Of a DNA stretch of 64,000 bases, positions 25,361 through 34,235 are shown piece by piece. Within the stretch, counting starts at the first letter, position 1. The number at the start of each line of letters is the position of its first letter. The stretch spans positions 1,240,001 to 1,304,000 of the forward strand of contig CAWBYA010000007.1 of NCBI GenBank assembly GCA_963792895.1, written 5' to 3'. The translations under genes were made by a program, and so were the position numbers. Below the pieces are notes generated by a model that searched no databases, was not told the origin of the DNA, and was given only the letters and a program-made list of their open reading frames with translations. This DNA comes from UBA6912 sp963792895. Lineage in GTDB: Bacteria; Actinomycetota; Acidimicrobiia; Spongiisociales; UBA5794.

Positions 25361-26440
25361 ATGATGCGCACTCGACGCGCTGTGTTCAACTCACCGCGGT
25401 CTCTGGTCGCTGCGTTGCTGGCTCTCGTGGTTGCCTTCACCGTTGTCGTCGCCGGCCCGGCGGCGGCCGATGATCGGCCAGACCTCACCGTCATGACCCG
25501 CAACCTCTATCTCGGAGCGAGTTTGGAGCCCGCGATCGCCGCGCAGGACACAACGGAGTTCCTGGTTGCGGTTGCCACCATCTACGCCATCGTGCAGTTC
25601 ACCGATTTCGAGGCGCGCGCCGAGGCGGTCGCCGACGAGATCGCAGCGAGCGCCCCGGACCTGATCGGCCTGCAGGAGGTGTCCAATTGGATCGCCCTCG
25701 GGCCCGGCGCCCCCGCCGGCATCGACTTCCTGACCGTGCTGTTGGCCGATCTGGCCGATCGGGGGCTCTCGTACTCGGTCGCCGCCGTTTCCGACAATGC
25801 CACGGTTGGCCCGGTGCCGTTGGTTGCGCCGTGTGACGGTGAAGTAGGCGAGTGCCTGCTGATCTTCGAGGATCGTGACGTGATCTTGGTGAACGATGCC
25901 AGGAAGGGCCTGTCGGTTGCCAATCCACAGAGCGCTCTGTACGTCGCTCAGGCGGAGCTCGACACCCCGGTCGGGCCGCTCTCGTTCAGCCGAGGCTGGG
26001 CGTCGGTCGACGCCACCCTGCGCGGTCGCACCTTCCGTTTCGTCAACACCCACCTCGAGACGGAGGCGTTTCCCGACGTGCAGGAGGCGCAGACGGCGGA
26101 GTTCCTCGCGGGTCCCGTGCGCGGCCCGGGCACGATCATCGCCGTGGGTGACTTCAACTCCGCCGCCGACGGCAGCTCGACCGCCTCCTACGCGATGCTC
26201 ACGAAGCGCTTCACCGACGCGTGGGTCACGCAACGCCGCGACCCGGGTCTCACGTGTTGCCAGAGCGAGACGCTCACCAATCCTGTATCCGAGCTCGGGT
26301 CGCGCATCGACCTGGTGCTGACGAGGGGGAGGGCTCGACCGTTTGCTGCTTCGGTTGTGGGGGCTGCACCGTTCCAGGCGGCTCCGCCGTTCTGGGCGTC
26401 CGACCACGCCGGCGTCGTCGTAGCCATCCGACTCCGCTGA
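25361..26440 (+). CDS. Secreted endonuclease/exonuclease/phosphatase-fold protein
   Basis: An exported protein of 359 residues. Residues 1-37 form a signal peptide (basic start, hydrophobic LVAALLALVVAFTVVVAG, cut after AAA). The mature part has the EEP metal centre: MTRNLYLGA (Asn), IGLQEV (Glu), NTHLETE (His), VGDFNSAAD (Asp/Asn) and SDHAGVV (Asp-His). It may hydrolyse nucleic acids or phosphodiester lipids outside the cell. GAGGGGGA precedes ATG 25361 by seven bases. Confidence 0.9.
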   Translation: MMRTRRAVFNSPRSLVAALLALVVAFTVVVAGPAAADDRPDLTVMTRNLYLGASLEPAIAAQDTTEFLVAVATIYAIVQFTDFEARAEAVADEIAASAPDLIGLQEVSNWIALGPGAPAGIDFLTVLLADLADRGLSYSVAAVSDNATVGPVPLVAPCDGEVGECLLIFEDRDVILVNDARKGLSVANPQSALYVAQAELDTPVGPLSFSRGWASVDATLRGRTFRFVNTHLETEAFPDVQEAQTAEFLAGPVRGPGTIIAVGDFNSAADGSSTASYAMLTKRFTDAWVTQRRDPGLTCCQSETLTNPVSELGSRIDLVLTRGRARPFAASVVGAAPFQAAPPFWASDHAGVVVAIRLR

Positions 26441-26564
26441 GCCGGCTCGGCCGACCACACAGCAGGCGGCTGCCGACCCGACTCCGTGCGGGAGCTTCCG
26501 TCGACACCCTGACATTCGTCACGAGGCGAGGAACTAGCCGCTCACGGGCCGTACCATCCCGGCC

Positions 26565-28409
26565 GTGGTGATCCGTAACCCCCGCCGCCTCGGTTCACGT
26601 GGAGGGAGAGATCTCGGTGCCCCCTCAGGACTGAGTGACCTCTCACAGCTCCGCCGTCTGCTCGGCTTCGCGCGCCCATACCGGTGGCACCTCGCCGTGG
26701 CATTGATCGGTGTGCTGGTTGCCAGCGGTCTCGGATTGGTGTTCCCGCGCATCATGGGCAACCTCGTCGACACGGTGGTCGGTCAGCCGCAAGGTGACAC
26801 CGCAGCGCTCAACCGCACCGCGCTCTTCCTCGTCGCGGTGTTTCTCGGCCAGGCTGCGTTCAACTTCTTCCGCGTCTACTTCCTGTCCGCGATGGGCGAG
26901 GGTATCGTCGCCGATCTGCGCAGCCGTACCTACGAGCATCTCATGACCTTGCCGGTGAAGTTCTTCGACCAGCGCAAGACAGGGGAGATCACGTCCCGGC
27001 TCACCTCGGATGCGGCCGTTGTCCAGACCACCGTCTCCACGTCCCTCGCAGCAGCGCTTGCGCAAGGCATCACCCTCGTCGGCGGCGTGATCCTGCTGTT
27101 CGTGCTCAGCTTCACGCTGTCGGTGGCCGTACTGACGTTCCTGCCGGTGGCGATCGTGGCCGCCGCCGTCTTCGGGAGGCGACTGCGCAAGGTATCGACG
27201 GCGTTTCAGGACAAGATCGCCGAGGCAAACGCCGGAGCCGAGGAGTCGATCGCCGCCATTCGCGTCGTCAAGTGGTTCAGCGCCGAGGCGGTCGAGACGA
27301 ACCGCTACCGCATGGCCGTGCAGGGCTCGTACCGGATCGCGTTGCGCAGGGCGCGCTTGCGGGCCGTGTTCGGGCCGCTCGTCACGTTCGTTGCGTTCAG
27401 CACGCTGGCGTTCGTGCTCTGGCGCGGAGGACGCCTGGTCATCGCAGGGCAGATGACAACAGGCGACCTGGTCTCGTTCCTGCTCTACACCCTCATCGTG
27501 GCAGGGGCAATCGGGACCTTCACCGGCCTCTACGGCGACCTCCAAGAGGCGCTCGGTGCCTCGCGACGGATCTTCGAGCTGCTGGACGAGCGCAACGACC
27601 TCGGGGAGCCGGCCGGCCCCGCGGTCATGAGCGGTCATGGGACCGTGACGTTCGACGACGTGTCTTTCCGGTACTCAGATCGCGACGTCGACGTTCTGGC
27701 AGGCGTGAACCTCGATGCCCAGCCCGGCGAGGTCGTCGCACTGGTTGGGCCGAGCGGCGCCGGCAAATCGACGCTCGTCCAGTTGATCCCGCGGTTCTTC
27801 GACGTCAGCGGCGGACGGGTGCTCGTCGACGGAGTCGACGTGCGTCAGGTGCGCAGGCTCGATCTCCGCAGGAGGATGGCTGCGGTCCCGCAAGAGACGC
27901 AGCTGTTCTCCGGCACGATCGCGGAAAACCTCCGTGTCGGAAAGCCCGACGCCACGGACGATGAGCTGCAGAGCGCCACCCGCGCCGCCAACGCGCACGA
28001 CTTCATCGCACGCTTCCCGAGCGGCTACGAGACCATCGTCGGCGAGCGTGGCATCAAGCTGTCGGGGGGGCAGCGGCAGCGGGTCGCGATCGCACGGGCC
28101 CTCCTCAAGGACCCCCGCATCCTGATCCTCGACGAGGCGACGAGCTCGCTCGACAGTGAGGCAGAGGCGCTCGTCCAACAGGCGCTCGAGACTCTGATGC
28201 GAGGGCGCACGACGTTTGTCATCGCCCACCGACTGTCGACCGTGCGGCAGGCGGACCGCATTCTCGTGCTCGACAACGGCCGCATCGTCGAGGAAGGCAC
28301 GCACGACTCCTTGCTCGAGGCCGGTGGCCTCTACGGCGAGCTCTACGCACGCCAGTTCCGCGACGAGGTCGACGAGGTGGCCACGAAGCCGGCCGGCTCC
28401 CTCGGGTGA
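26565..28409 (+). CDS. ABC exporter, fused permease and ATPase
   Basis: A half-size ABC transporter of 614 residues. Six membrane helices fill residues about 35-330. The ATPase domain has Walker A GPSGAGKST near residue 395, the signature LSGGQRQRVAIARALL, Walker B ILILDEATSSLD and the H-loop AHRLST. It resembles lipid/drug exporters of the MsbA type and should work as a dimer. GTG 26565 follows TACCAT (26552-26557) by seven bases with no ribosome site. No partner half-transporter is next to it, so a homodimer is likely. Confidence 0.93.
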   Translation: MVIRNPRRLGSRGGRDLGAPSGLSDLSQLRRLLGFARPYRWHLAVALIGVLVASGLGLVFPRIMGNLVDTVVGQPQGDTAALNRTALFLVAVFLGQAAFNFFRVYFLSAMGEGIVADLRSRTYEHLMTLPVKFFDQRKTGEITSRLTSDAAVVQTTVSTSLAAALAQGITLVGGVILLFVLSFTLSVAVLTFLPVAIVAAAVFGRRLRKVSTAFQDKIAEANAGAEESIAAIRVVKWFSAEAVETNRYRMAVQGSYRIALRRARLRAVFGPLVTFVAFSTLAFVLWRGGRLVIAGQMTTGDLVSFLLYTLIVAGAIGTFTGLYGDLQEALGASRRIFELLDERNDLGEPAGPAVMSGHGTVTFDDVSFRYSDRDVDVLAGVNLDAQPGEVVALVGPSGAGKSTLVQLIPRFFDVSGGRVLVDGVDVRQVRRLDLRRRMAAVPQETQLFSGTIAENLRVGKPDATDDELQSATRAANAHDFIARFPSGYETIVGERGIKLSGGQRQRVAIARALLKDPRILILDEATSSLDSEAEALVQQALETLMRGRTTFVIAHRLSTVRQADRILVLDNGRIVEEGTHDSLLEAGGLYGELYARQFRDEVDEVATKPAGSLG

Positions 28410-28439
28410 GGCAGGCTGTCGACGTTTCTGGCCGGGGCG

Positions 28440-29045
28440 CTAGCGCAGGACGCCGCGTGCCTCGAGCTCGTTGCGGAGTGCTGGAGCGCTCTCGAAGTGA
28501 ATGCCGGGGAGGCCTTCATCAGCGGCGCATTCCAGATTGAGCGGACGATCGTCGACGAAGAGCGTCTCCTCCGGCCGCGCCCGGGTCACGGCGAGAGCGG
28601 TCTTGTAGATTTGCGGCTCCGGCTTCATGCAACGGAGGTAGCACGAGCTGAGGAACGCCTTGAAGTATCGCTGCAAGCCGAACGTCGAGATGCGGTGCTC
28701 GTTGAGCATGCGCGACTCGTTGTTGAGTGTGGCGAGGAAGACGCCTGACGTCGCCAACTCACCGAGGAGCTCGAGGCTCTCGGGGAGAGCGGCGCTCTCG
28801 GCCTTCATCGCCGCCACGAACGCCTCTTCGGTGAAATCGCGCGGGCGATAGAAGACCGCATGCCGGAGGTACTCGTGGATACCGATGCGGTCGGTTTCGA
28901 AGGCATGGGCGAGGTAGTCGTGACGTTCGGCGAACTCGTCGTAGTCGAACTCGAATCGCTCAGCGACGCGCCGGCGGCCGGCTCGGTCCCATCCGTTGGT
29001 GAGCAGCACACCGCCGACATCGAGAAAGAGCGTGGTTACGGCCAT
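28440..29045 (-). CDS. HAD-superfamily hydrolase
   Basis: A 201-residue haloacid-dehalogenase-like enzyme. Motif I is LFLDVGGVLL with the nucleophile Asp. Motif II is the TLNNES segment, and motifs III/IV are in KPEPQIYKTAL and TLFVDDRPLN. Such enzymes dephosphorylate sugar phosphates or related metabolites. It starts six bases after the transaldolase stop, so it shares that operon and may act on a pentose-phosphate intermediate, although the substrate is not visible. Confidence 0.88.
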   Translation of the reverse strand: MAVTTLFLDVGGVLLTNGWDRAGRRRVAERFEFDYDEFAERHDYLAHAFETDRIGIHEYLRHAVFYRPRDFTEEAFVAAMKAESAALPESLELLGELATSGVFLATLNNESRMLNEHRISTFGLQRYFKAFLSSCYLRCMKPEPQIYKTALAVTRARPEETLFVDDRPLNLECAADEGLPGIHFESAPALRNELEARGVLR

Positions 29046-29051
29046 TGCGGA

Positions 29052-30151
29052 TCAGGCGCCCAGACTTCCGATCTTCTCGGCAAGCGCGGCGAGCAGCTCG
29101 TCTGCGGCATCGGCGAACGCTCGCACCCCCTCGGTCTGGAGTGTCTCCGTTATCTCGTCGAAGTCGATGCCGAGCTCGTCGAGTGCCGCGATCTGTGCCG
29201 CGGCGGCGTCGACGTCCTGCAGCAACGCTCCCGGATCGACCTGACCGTGGTCCCGAAATGCGTCGATGGTTGCGGGAGGCATCGTGTTGACCGTGTTCGG
29301 CCCGACGAGCTCGTCGACGTAGAGCGTGTCGGAGTACGCCGGGTTCTTGGTCGATGTGCTCGCCCAGAGGACCCGCTGGGGCTTGGCGCCACGAGCCGCC
29401 AGATCGGCGAACTCGTCGCCTTCGAAGATCTCTCGATACCGGCGGTAGGTGAGCTTGGAGTTGGCGACGGCAATCCGGCCGCGCAGCGCCATCGCCTCCT
29501 CACTCCCGACCTTTTCCAACGCGGCATCGACTTTCGAGTCGACCCGGCTCACGAAGAACGAGGCGACCGAAGCGATGCCGGCGGGATCGGCTGCGGCTCG
29601 GAGCCCGCGGACGTACGCCTGGGCGACGCTCTCGTAGTGATCGAGCGAGAACATCAGCGTGATGTTGATGTTGAGACCGTCGGCGAGCAGCTGCTCGACG
29701 GCTGGGATGCCCTCTGCCGTTGCCGGTACCTTGATCATGAGGTTGGGGCGGTCGACGAGACCCCACAGCCTGCGTGCGTTGGCGATCGTGCCGTCGGTGT
29801 CGTAGGCGAGGTTGGGTGCCACCTCGAGGCTGACGAAACCGTCGGCGCCGTGGCTTGCGTCGTAGACCGTGCGGAGGACGTCGGCGGCGCCCCGTATGTC
29901 GCGTACCGCCAGCTCTTCGAAGACTGCTTCGGTGGACGCGTCGGTCGTGCCCGGATCACGCTCTGGATCTGGCCGTCGTAGGCAGAAGAGGACGCGATCG
30001 CCTTCTGGAAGATGCTCGGGTTCGACGTGACCCCACGAATGCCGTCCGCAACGAGGTCGGCTAGCTCGCCATCGCTGCCCAGCATCTCGCGGCGGATGAA
30101 ATCGAGCCAAACGGACTGGCCCGCCTGGTCGAGGTCGCGGAGTTTGGTCAT
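29052..30151 (-). CDS. tal: Transaldolase (one frameshift)
   Basis: Transaldolase of the pentose phosphate pathway, about 366 residues. The N-terminal part from ATG 30151 reads MTKLRDLDQAGQSVWLDFI and GIRGVTSNPSIFQKAI in one frame. From about 29952 the remainder is in another frame: FVSLEVAPNLAYDT, NLMIKVPATAEG (the Schiff-base Lys), NINITLMFSLDHY, and SFFVSRVDSKVD. One base change near 29952 rejoins them. The protein sequence on both sides is fully conserved, so an assembly error is more likely than a pseudogene. The split transketolase at 11.9-13.6 kb belongs to the same pathway. Confidence 0.85.
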
Positions 30152-30224
30152 TGCATCATCCTTTCGACTCCGGTGGCTATCCGGACACCAACCGTAGCGC
30201 TGTCGCGGTTTGTCGGTTTCTCGT

Positions 30225-31103
30225 TCAGAAGGCGTCGAGGATGGCTCTGATGCGGGTACGGGCGTCGCCGTCGAGATCGTCGCGATGCAGTGCATAGGCA
30301 ACGTTGGCCTCGAGGAAGCCGATCTTGGTCCCACAGTCGAATCGGGTGCCCGTCAACCGCAGGCCGTGGAAGGGGTGGGATCCGATCAGCTTGATCATCG
30401 AGTCGGTGAGCTGGATCTCGTTCCCCGTGCCGAGCGTACCGAGGGAGAGGTAGTCCATGATCTCGGGTTGCAGGATGTAGCGACCAACGATTGCGAGGTT
30501 CGACGGAGCCTCCGCCGGGCTTGGCTTCTCGACCAGCCCCCGTACGTCGACCAGGTCGCCGATTTCCTCACCGAGCTCCACGATCCCGTACCGGCTGGTG
30601 TGCTCCGGAGGCACCTCCATCAGCGAGATCACGTTGCCGCCGTGTTCCTCGTAGACGGCGACCATCTGGGCCAACGTCGGGGGGTCCGACATGATGAGGT
30701 CGTCTGCCAGGACCACGGCGAAGGGCTCGTCACCGACGAAGCGGCGGGCGCACCACACGGCGTGGCCGAGGCCGAGCGGCTCGCCCTGACGCACGTAGGC
30801 GATCCGCCCCGGCTTCGGGGTGGACTGGAGCACCATCTCGAGCGCCTCTTCCTTCCCGCGCCCTCCGAGCGTCGTCTCGAGCTCGAAGTGGCGATCGAAG
30901 TGGTCTTCGATCGCCGACTTGCCCCGGCCGGTCACGAAGATGAACTCCTCGATGCCGGCGGCCATCGCCTCTTGCACCGCATACTCGATGAGCGGCATGT
31001 CGACGACCGGCAGCATCTCTTTGGGGAGGGCCTTCGTGGCCGGGAGAAATCGCGTGCCGAGGCCTCCGACGGGAAAGATCGCTTTACGGACGGGCTGACG
31101 CAT
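30225..31103 (-). CDS. galU: UTP-glucose-1-phosphate uridylyltransferase
   Basis: An enzyme of 292 residues that makes UDP-glucose from UTP and glucose-1-phosphate for cell-wall sugars and glycans. The nucleotide-binding signature is VGGLGTRFLPATKALPKEMLP at residues 12-32. Later come FVTGRGKSAIEDHFD, VRQGEPLGLGHAVWCAR, and FALADDLI-like VVLADDLIM, all typical of GalU. The length is normal. It is the gene before transaldolase in the same direction, with a 73-base gap. Confidence 0.95.
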   Translation of the reverse strand: MRQPVRKAIFPVGGLGTRFLPATKALPKEMLPVVDMPLIEYAVQEAMAAGIEEFIFVTGRGKSAIEDHFDRHFELETTLGGRGKEEALEMVLQSTPKPGRIAYVRQGEPLGLGHAVWCARRFVGDEPFAVVLADDLIMSDPPTLAQMVAVYEEHGGNVISLMEVPPEHTSRYGIVELGEEIGDLVDVRGLVEKPSPAEAPSNLAIVGRYILQPEIMDYLSLGTLGTGNEIQLTDSMIKLIGSHPFHGLRLTGTRFDCGTKIGFLEANVAYALHRDDLDGDARTRIRAILDAF

Positions 31104-31176
31104 GAGGAGGTCTCCCTCGTATCAATGTGTGAAGGCAGGCGATGGCCATCCTAGGAATCAACTCGGTGCCCGTGAA

Positions 31177-31641
31177 TCAGGCGCCGACGAGATCGGATAC
31201 GAGCCGCGCCACATGGCCTTTGGCTGTGACGTTGTACCACGCATGCTCGATCTTGCCGACTTCGTCGATCGAGACCGTCGAACGGATCAACCCTTCGTAC
31301 TCCTTGCCGTAGTTCTTCTTGATCCCCCAAGCGCCGTAGGCGTCGGCCATGGCGTGGTCTGGATCCGAGAGAAGCGAGAACGGCAGGCTGTGCTCCGCCC
31401 TGAAGTCGGCGAGGCGATCAACCGGGTCGGGGCTCACCCCGAGGATCTCGTATCCCGCTGCATAGAGCGCATCGTGGCGATCGCGAAAGTCGCACGCTTC
31501 GGTTGTGCAGCCCGGCGTGAAGGAGCGTGGATAGAAGTAGACGACGATTCGATGACCTGCGTAGTCGTCGAGCGTCACGTCGACTCCGTCCTGGTTGCGA
31601 CGGCTGAAGAAGGGGGCGTCGTCGCCGGGGGCGAGCTTCAC
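31177..31641 (-). CDS. bcp: Thioredoxin-dependent peroxiredoxin (Bcp/PrxQ)
   Basis: A peroxiredoxin of 154 residues. The peroxidatic Cys is in FTPGCTTEACDF (about residue 45), with the resolving Cys five residues later, the PrxQ arrangement. It reduces hydrogen peroxide and organic peroxides with thioredoxin as donor. GTG 31641 is chosen because GAGGAG precedes it by about eight bases. It stands alone between galU and rlmN. Confidence 0.94.
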   Translation of the reverse strand: MKLAPGDDAPFFSRRNQDGVDVTLDDYAGHRIVVYFYPRSFTPGCTTEACDFRDRHDALYAAGYEILGVSPDPVDRLADFRAEHSLPFSLLSDPDHAMADAYGAWGIKKNYGKEYEGLIRSTVSIDEVGKIEHAWYNVTAKGHVARLVSDLVGA

Positions 31642-31688
31642 GGTGGGTTCTCCTCGAATCGGTGATGTGAGGCTACCGAGATGTGGGG

Positions 31689-32783
31689 TCAACTCGGCGG
31701 CGGTTGCAGGACTACGGGAACCTCGCCCGTTGTGGCATGAACTCGCAACTGACCACATGCCGCATCGATGTCCCGGCCACGCGTGTCCCGCAGTGTCGCG
31801 TTGGCGCCTTCGCGGCTCAGGACGTCGAGGAAGCGCGCCACGGTTTCATGCGCCGGCGGACGATCGGGGGTGAATGGAGTCGGATTGAGCGCAATGACGT
31901 TGACATGGGCTTTCAGGTCGCGGGCGATCCTTGCCAGCTTCCGAGCCTGGCTCTCCGAGTCGTTGGTTCCCGCGATGAGCGTCCACTCGAGCGACACCCT
32001 TCGGCCCTTTGTCGCTGTGTAGGTGCGAGCTGCTGCGATGACGTCGGCGAGCGGGTAGCGCTCATTGAGCGGCACGAGCCGCGACCGCAGCTCGTCGTCG
32101 GCTGCATGGAGGCTCACCGCGAGGTTCACCTGCCACGGCGCTTCCGCCAGTCGCCGCATCCCAGGGACCACACCGACCGTCGAGACGGTGATCGACCGGG
32201 CACCAATGCCCATCACCTCGATCATCCGGCGCAGCGACTCATGCACCTTCGGGTAGTTGGCGAGCGGCTCACCCATTCCCATGAACACGATGTTGGTGAT
32301 CCGGTCGGGCGCCCCCTCCAGCCCGTGAGTCCGGAGGTACGCCGCGGCATATGCCACCTGAGCCGCCATCTCACCCGGCTCGAGATGGCGCTCGAAGCCG
32401 AATTGGCCGGTTGCGCAGAATGTGCAGGCCATCGCACATCCCGCTTGTGAGGAGATACAGAGCGTGGTTCGGCGGGAGTAGCCCATCAGCACGGCTTCGA
32501 TGGATGCGCCGTCCGGCGACCGGAAGAGCCACTTGACGGTGCGCCCTGCGTCTGCCGTCTGCTCGATCTCGACGTCGAACGGATAGAGGTGGGGGCCGAG
32601 ACCATCCCGCAGCGACGCCGGCAGGTTCGTCATGCGTTTCGGGTCGAGCACCGGCGTCTTGTAGAGCCAGTCGCGAAGCTGCTGGGCACGGAAGCCCGGC
32701 TCATCGCCGAGGAACCCGCCGAGGTCTTCCGGTGCTATCAGGTACGGACTCGGCGATGCGGCCTCGCCGAGGCCGGTCCTCAC
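31689..32783 (-). CDS. rlmN: 23S rRNA (adenine-C2)-methyltransferase
   Basis: Radical-SAM enzyme of 364 residues that methylates C2 of A2503 in 23S rRNA and A37 in some tRNAs. The cluster motif CAMACTFC (C-x3-C-x2-C) lies near residue 115, followed by TGQFGFERHLEPGEM, FMGMGEPLANY, VSTVGVVPGMRRL and NLAVSLHA. The C-terminal catalytic Cys is in DIDAACGQL. GTG 32783 overlaps the stop of the HhH-protein gene upstream (GTGA). Confidence 0.96.
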   Translation of the reverse strand: MRTGLGEAASPSPYLIAPEDLGGFLGDEPGFRAQQLRDWLYKTPVLDPKRMTNLPASLRDGLGPHLYPFDVEIEQTADAGRTVKWLFRSPDGASIEAVLMGYSRRTTLCISSQAGCAMACTFCATGQFGFERHLEPGEMAAQVAYAAAYLRTHGLEGAPDRITNIVFMGMGEPLANYPKVHESLRRMIEVMGIGARSITVSTVGVVPGMRRLAEAPWQVNLAVSLHAADDELRSRLVPLNERYPLADVIAAARTYTATKGRRVSLEWTLIAGTNDSESQARKLARIARDLKAHVNVIALNPTPFTPDRPPAHETVARFLDVLSREGANATLRDTRGRDIDAACGQLRVHATTGEVPVVLQPPPS

Positions 32784-33184
32784 CCTGCCATTCCCTGTGC
32801 TTGTTCGATCCAATCGGCGACCATCGTCTCCGCGACGTCGATCGCCTCTGCCACAGAAGCGGCATCTGCCGCAGCCAGTTCGGCGAAGGCGGTGATGCCA
32901 CATCCGGCGAGTCGACTCTGGTACACCGGGCCGATACCGACGATTTGGGTGAGGTCGTCGACGGCTGAGAGACGCTTCGGATGCGTCTCGGTCTGAGTAT
33001 GCGCCTGAGTCGGCGTGGCGGCCTCGGCAGCGGCGGAAGGAGCAGGCGCTGCGGCATCTCCGGAGCGAAAGTGAGGTGGCGGAGCCTGGTCGGCTTTGGG
33101 GAGCGGGAGCAGCTTGTCCCGGTAGAGCCATGTGATGGCAGCCCAGGCCGCAACGAGCAGGGATATGCGCAGATACTTCTTCAC
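32780..33184 (-). CDS. Membrane-anchored helix-hairpin-helix protein
   Basis: A small protein of 134 residues. It starts with a basic tip and one membrane helix (LRISLLVAAWAAITWLY), continues with an Ala/Pro/Thr-rich linker, and ends with an HhH-like DNA-binding module (LTQIVGIGPVYQSRLAGCGI, then FAELAAADA). Similar modules occur in proteins that tether or handle DNA and in ribosomal-protein-like fusions. GTG 33184 lies nine bases after TAGACT with no ribosome site. It is coupled to rlmN by overlap. Confidence 0.8.
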   Translation of the reverse strand: MKKYLRISLLVAAWAAITWLYRDKLLPLPKADQAPPPHFRSGDAAAPAPSAAAEAATPTQAHTQTETHPKRLSAVDDLTQIVGIGPVYQSRLAGCGITAFAELAAADAASVAEAIDVAETMVADWIEQAQGMAG

Positions 33185-33283
33185 GGTGACGGCAGTCTAC
33201 GAGAAGGACCGCCTGGATTCGCAACAGGGCTCACAGTGAACGCGTACCCTCGTGCCGCATCCCGCTTTGCTCGGCGTCCGGGA

Positions 33284-34051
33284 TCAGGGTTTGCAGGACC
33301 ACGCCGACCAGGGAGAGTCGTATGCGGCGTAGAGCCATGCCGCAGACGCGATGTTGGGCTCAGGGTCGAAGACGTCTGCGCCGCTCCAGCCGGCGGCCTC
33401 GCTTGCCGTTGCCCAGGTCGACGGTATGAACTGGAACAATCCGCTTGCCCCGGAGGCCGCGTTGTAGGCGGCCGGGTCACCGCGACTCTCGCAGTACAGG
33501 ACGGAAAGAGCGTCATCGACGACGTCGGCAGCGAAGTAGGCCCCGACGAGGTCTCGCCACTGCTCTGCCTCGGGAGGGAGCGGGCCGGCCGCCGGTGGGG
33601 GAGCTGCCGTCGTGGTGGTCGGTGGCGTCGTTGTGGTCGTGGTGGGCGGCATCGTTGTGGTCGTGGTTGGCGGCGCCGTCGTGGTCGTGGTTGGGGCTGC
33701 CGTCGTCGTGGTCGTGGTCGGTGCTGCCGTTGTGGTGGTCGGTGCTGCTGTCGTGGTGGTGGTCGCCAGCGTCGTCGTCGCCTCCGACGGAGATCGCTCG
33801 ACCTCGTTTGCCGCCTCGCTCGAATCGGCGGTGGTGGCGGTGGGTGCGGCTTCTACGGCAGCGACCGTCTGGGCGAGGCGGCTCGCAAGCACGGAACCGG
33901 CAACACTTCCAGACGCCGTTGGCGGCAAAACCACTCCCTCGACCGTCGCCGACGTTTCGATGGGGGGTGGGGAGAACGCGGCGAAGCCCACCACCGCAAG
34001 CAGAAGGATGATGAGCACACCGACGAGGGCGAGTGGGGATCGGGGACGCAC
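33284..34051 (-). CDS. Membrane-anchored lytic transglycosylase-like protein with Thr/Pro linker
   Basis: A protein of 255 residues. It has an N-terminal membrane helix (ALVGVLIILLLAVVGFAAF), a long low-complexity linker of Thr with Pro and Ala (about residues 90-150), and a C-terminal lysozyme-like domain: LYCESRGDPAAYNAASGASGLFQF, FIPSTWATAS, and a final WSAWSC. The Glu in CESRGD is the expected catalytic acid. It probably cuts glycan strands near the membrane. It resembles actinobacterial resuscitation-factor and SLT-type proteins. Confidence 0.85.
   Translation of the reverse strand: MRPRSPLALVGVLIILLLAVVGFAAFSPPPIETSATVEGVVLPPTASGSVAGSVLASRLAQTVAAVEAAPTATTADSSEAANEVERSPSEATTTLATTTTTAAPTTTTAAPTTTTTTAAPTTTTTAPPTTTTTMPPTTTTTTPPTTTTAAPPPAAGPLPPEAEQWRDLVGAYFAADVVDDALSVLYCESRGDPAAYNAASGASGLFQFIPSTWATASEAAGWSGADVFDPEPNIASAAWLYAAYDSPWSAWSCKP
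33606..33780. repeat. Short tandem repeats encoding the Thr-rich linker
   Basis: A run of degenerate units, such as GTGGTCGTGGT alternating with GGCGCCGTC or GGTGCTGCC, occupies this stretch on the plus strand. On the minus strand it encodes the ACC/ACG threonine linker of the transglycosylase-like protein. Such repeats change length easily by slippage, so the linker probably varies between strains. Confidence 0.7.
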
Positions 34052-34235
34052 GAGTGCGTGGAGCTCCGCTCTGTTCGGGGATGCCGCGCTTCTGGCACGG
34101 CCGGGCCACAGCGCGTGGCCACTCAGATGAACCAGGCTATACGGATTGGCGAATGCAAAGCAAGCTTATGCCTGCCATATAGTGGTAGGTGTTGGGCGCA
34201 GGGCTCTCGCTACGCTGCCTCCGGAGGAGGTCGTC

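Noticed and set aside
33600..33790. CRISPR-like repeats
   Set aside because: The units are short, degenerate and encode the Thr-rich linker of a protein; no spacers or cas genes exist.
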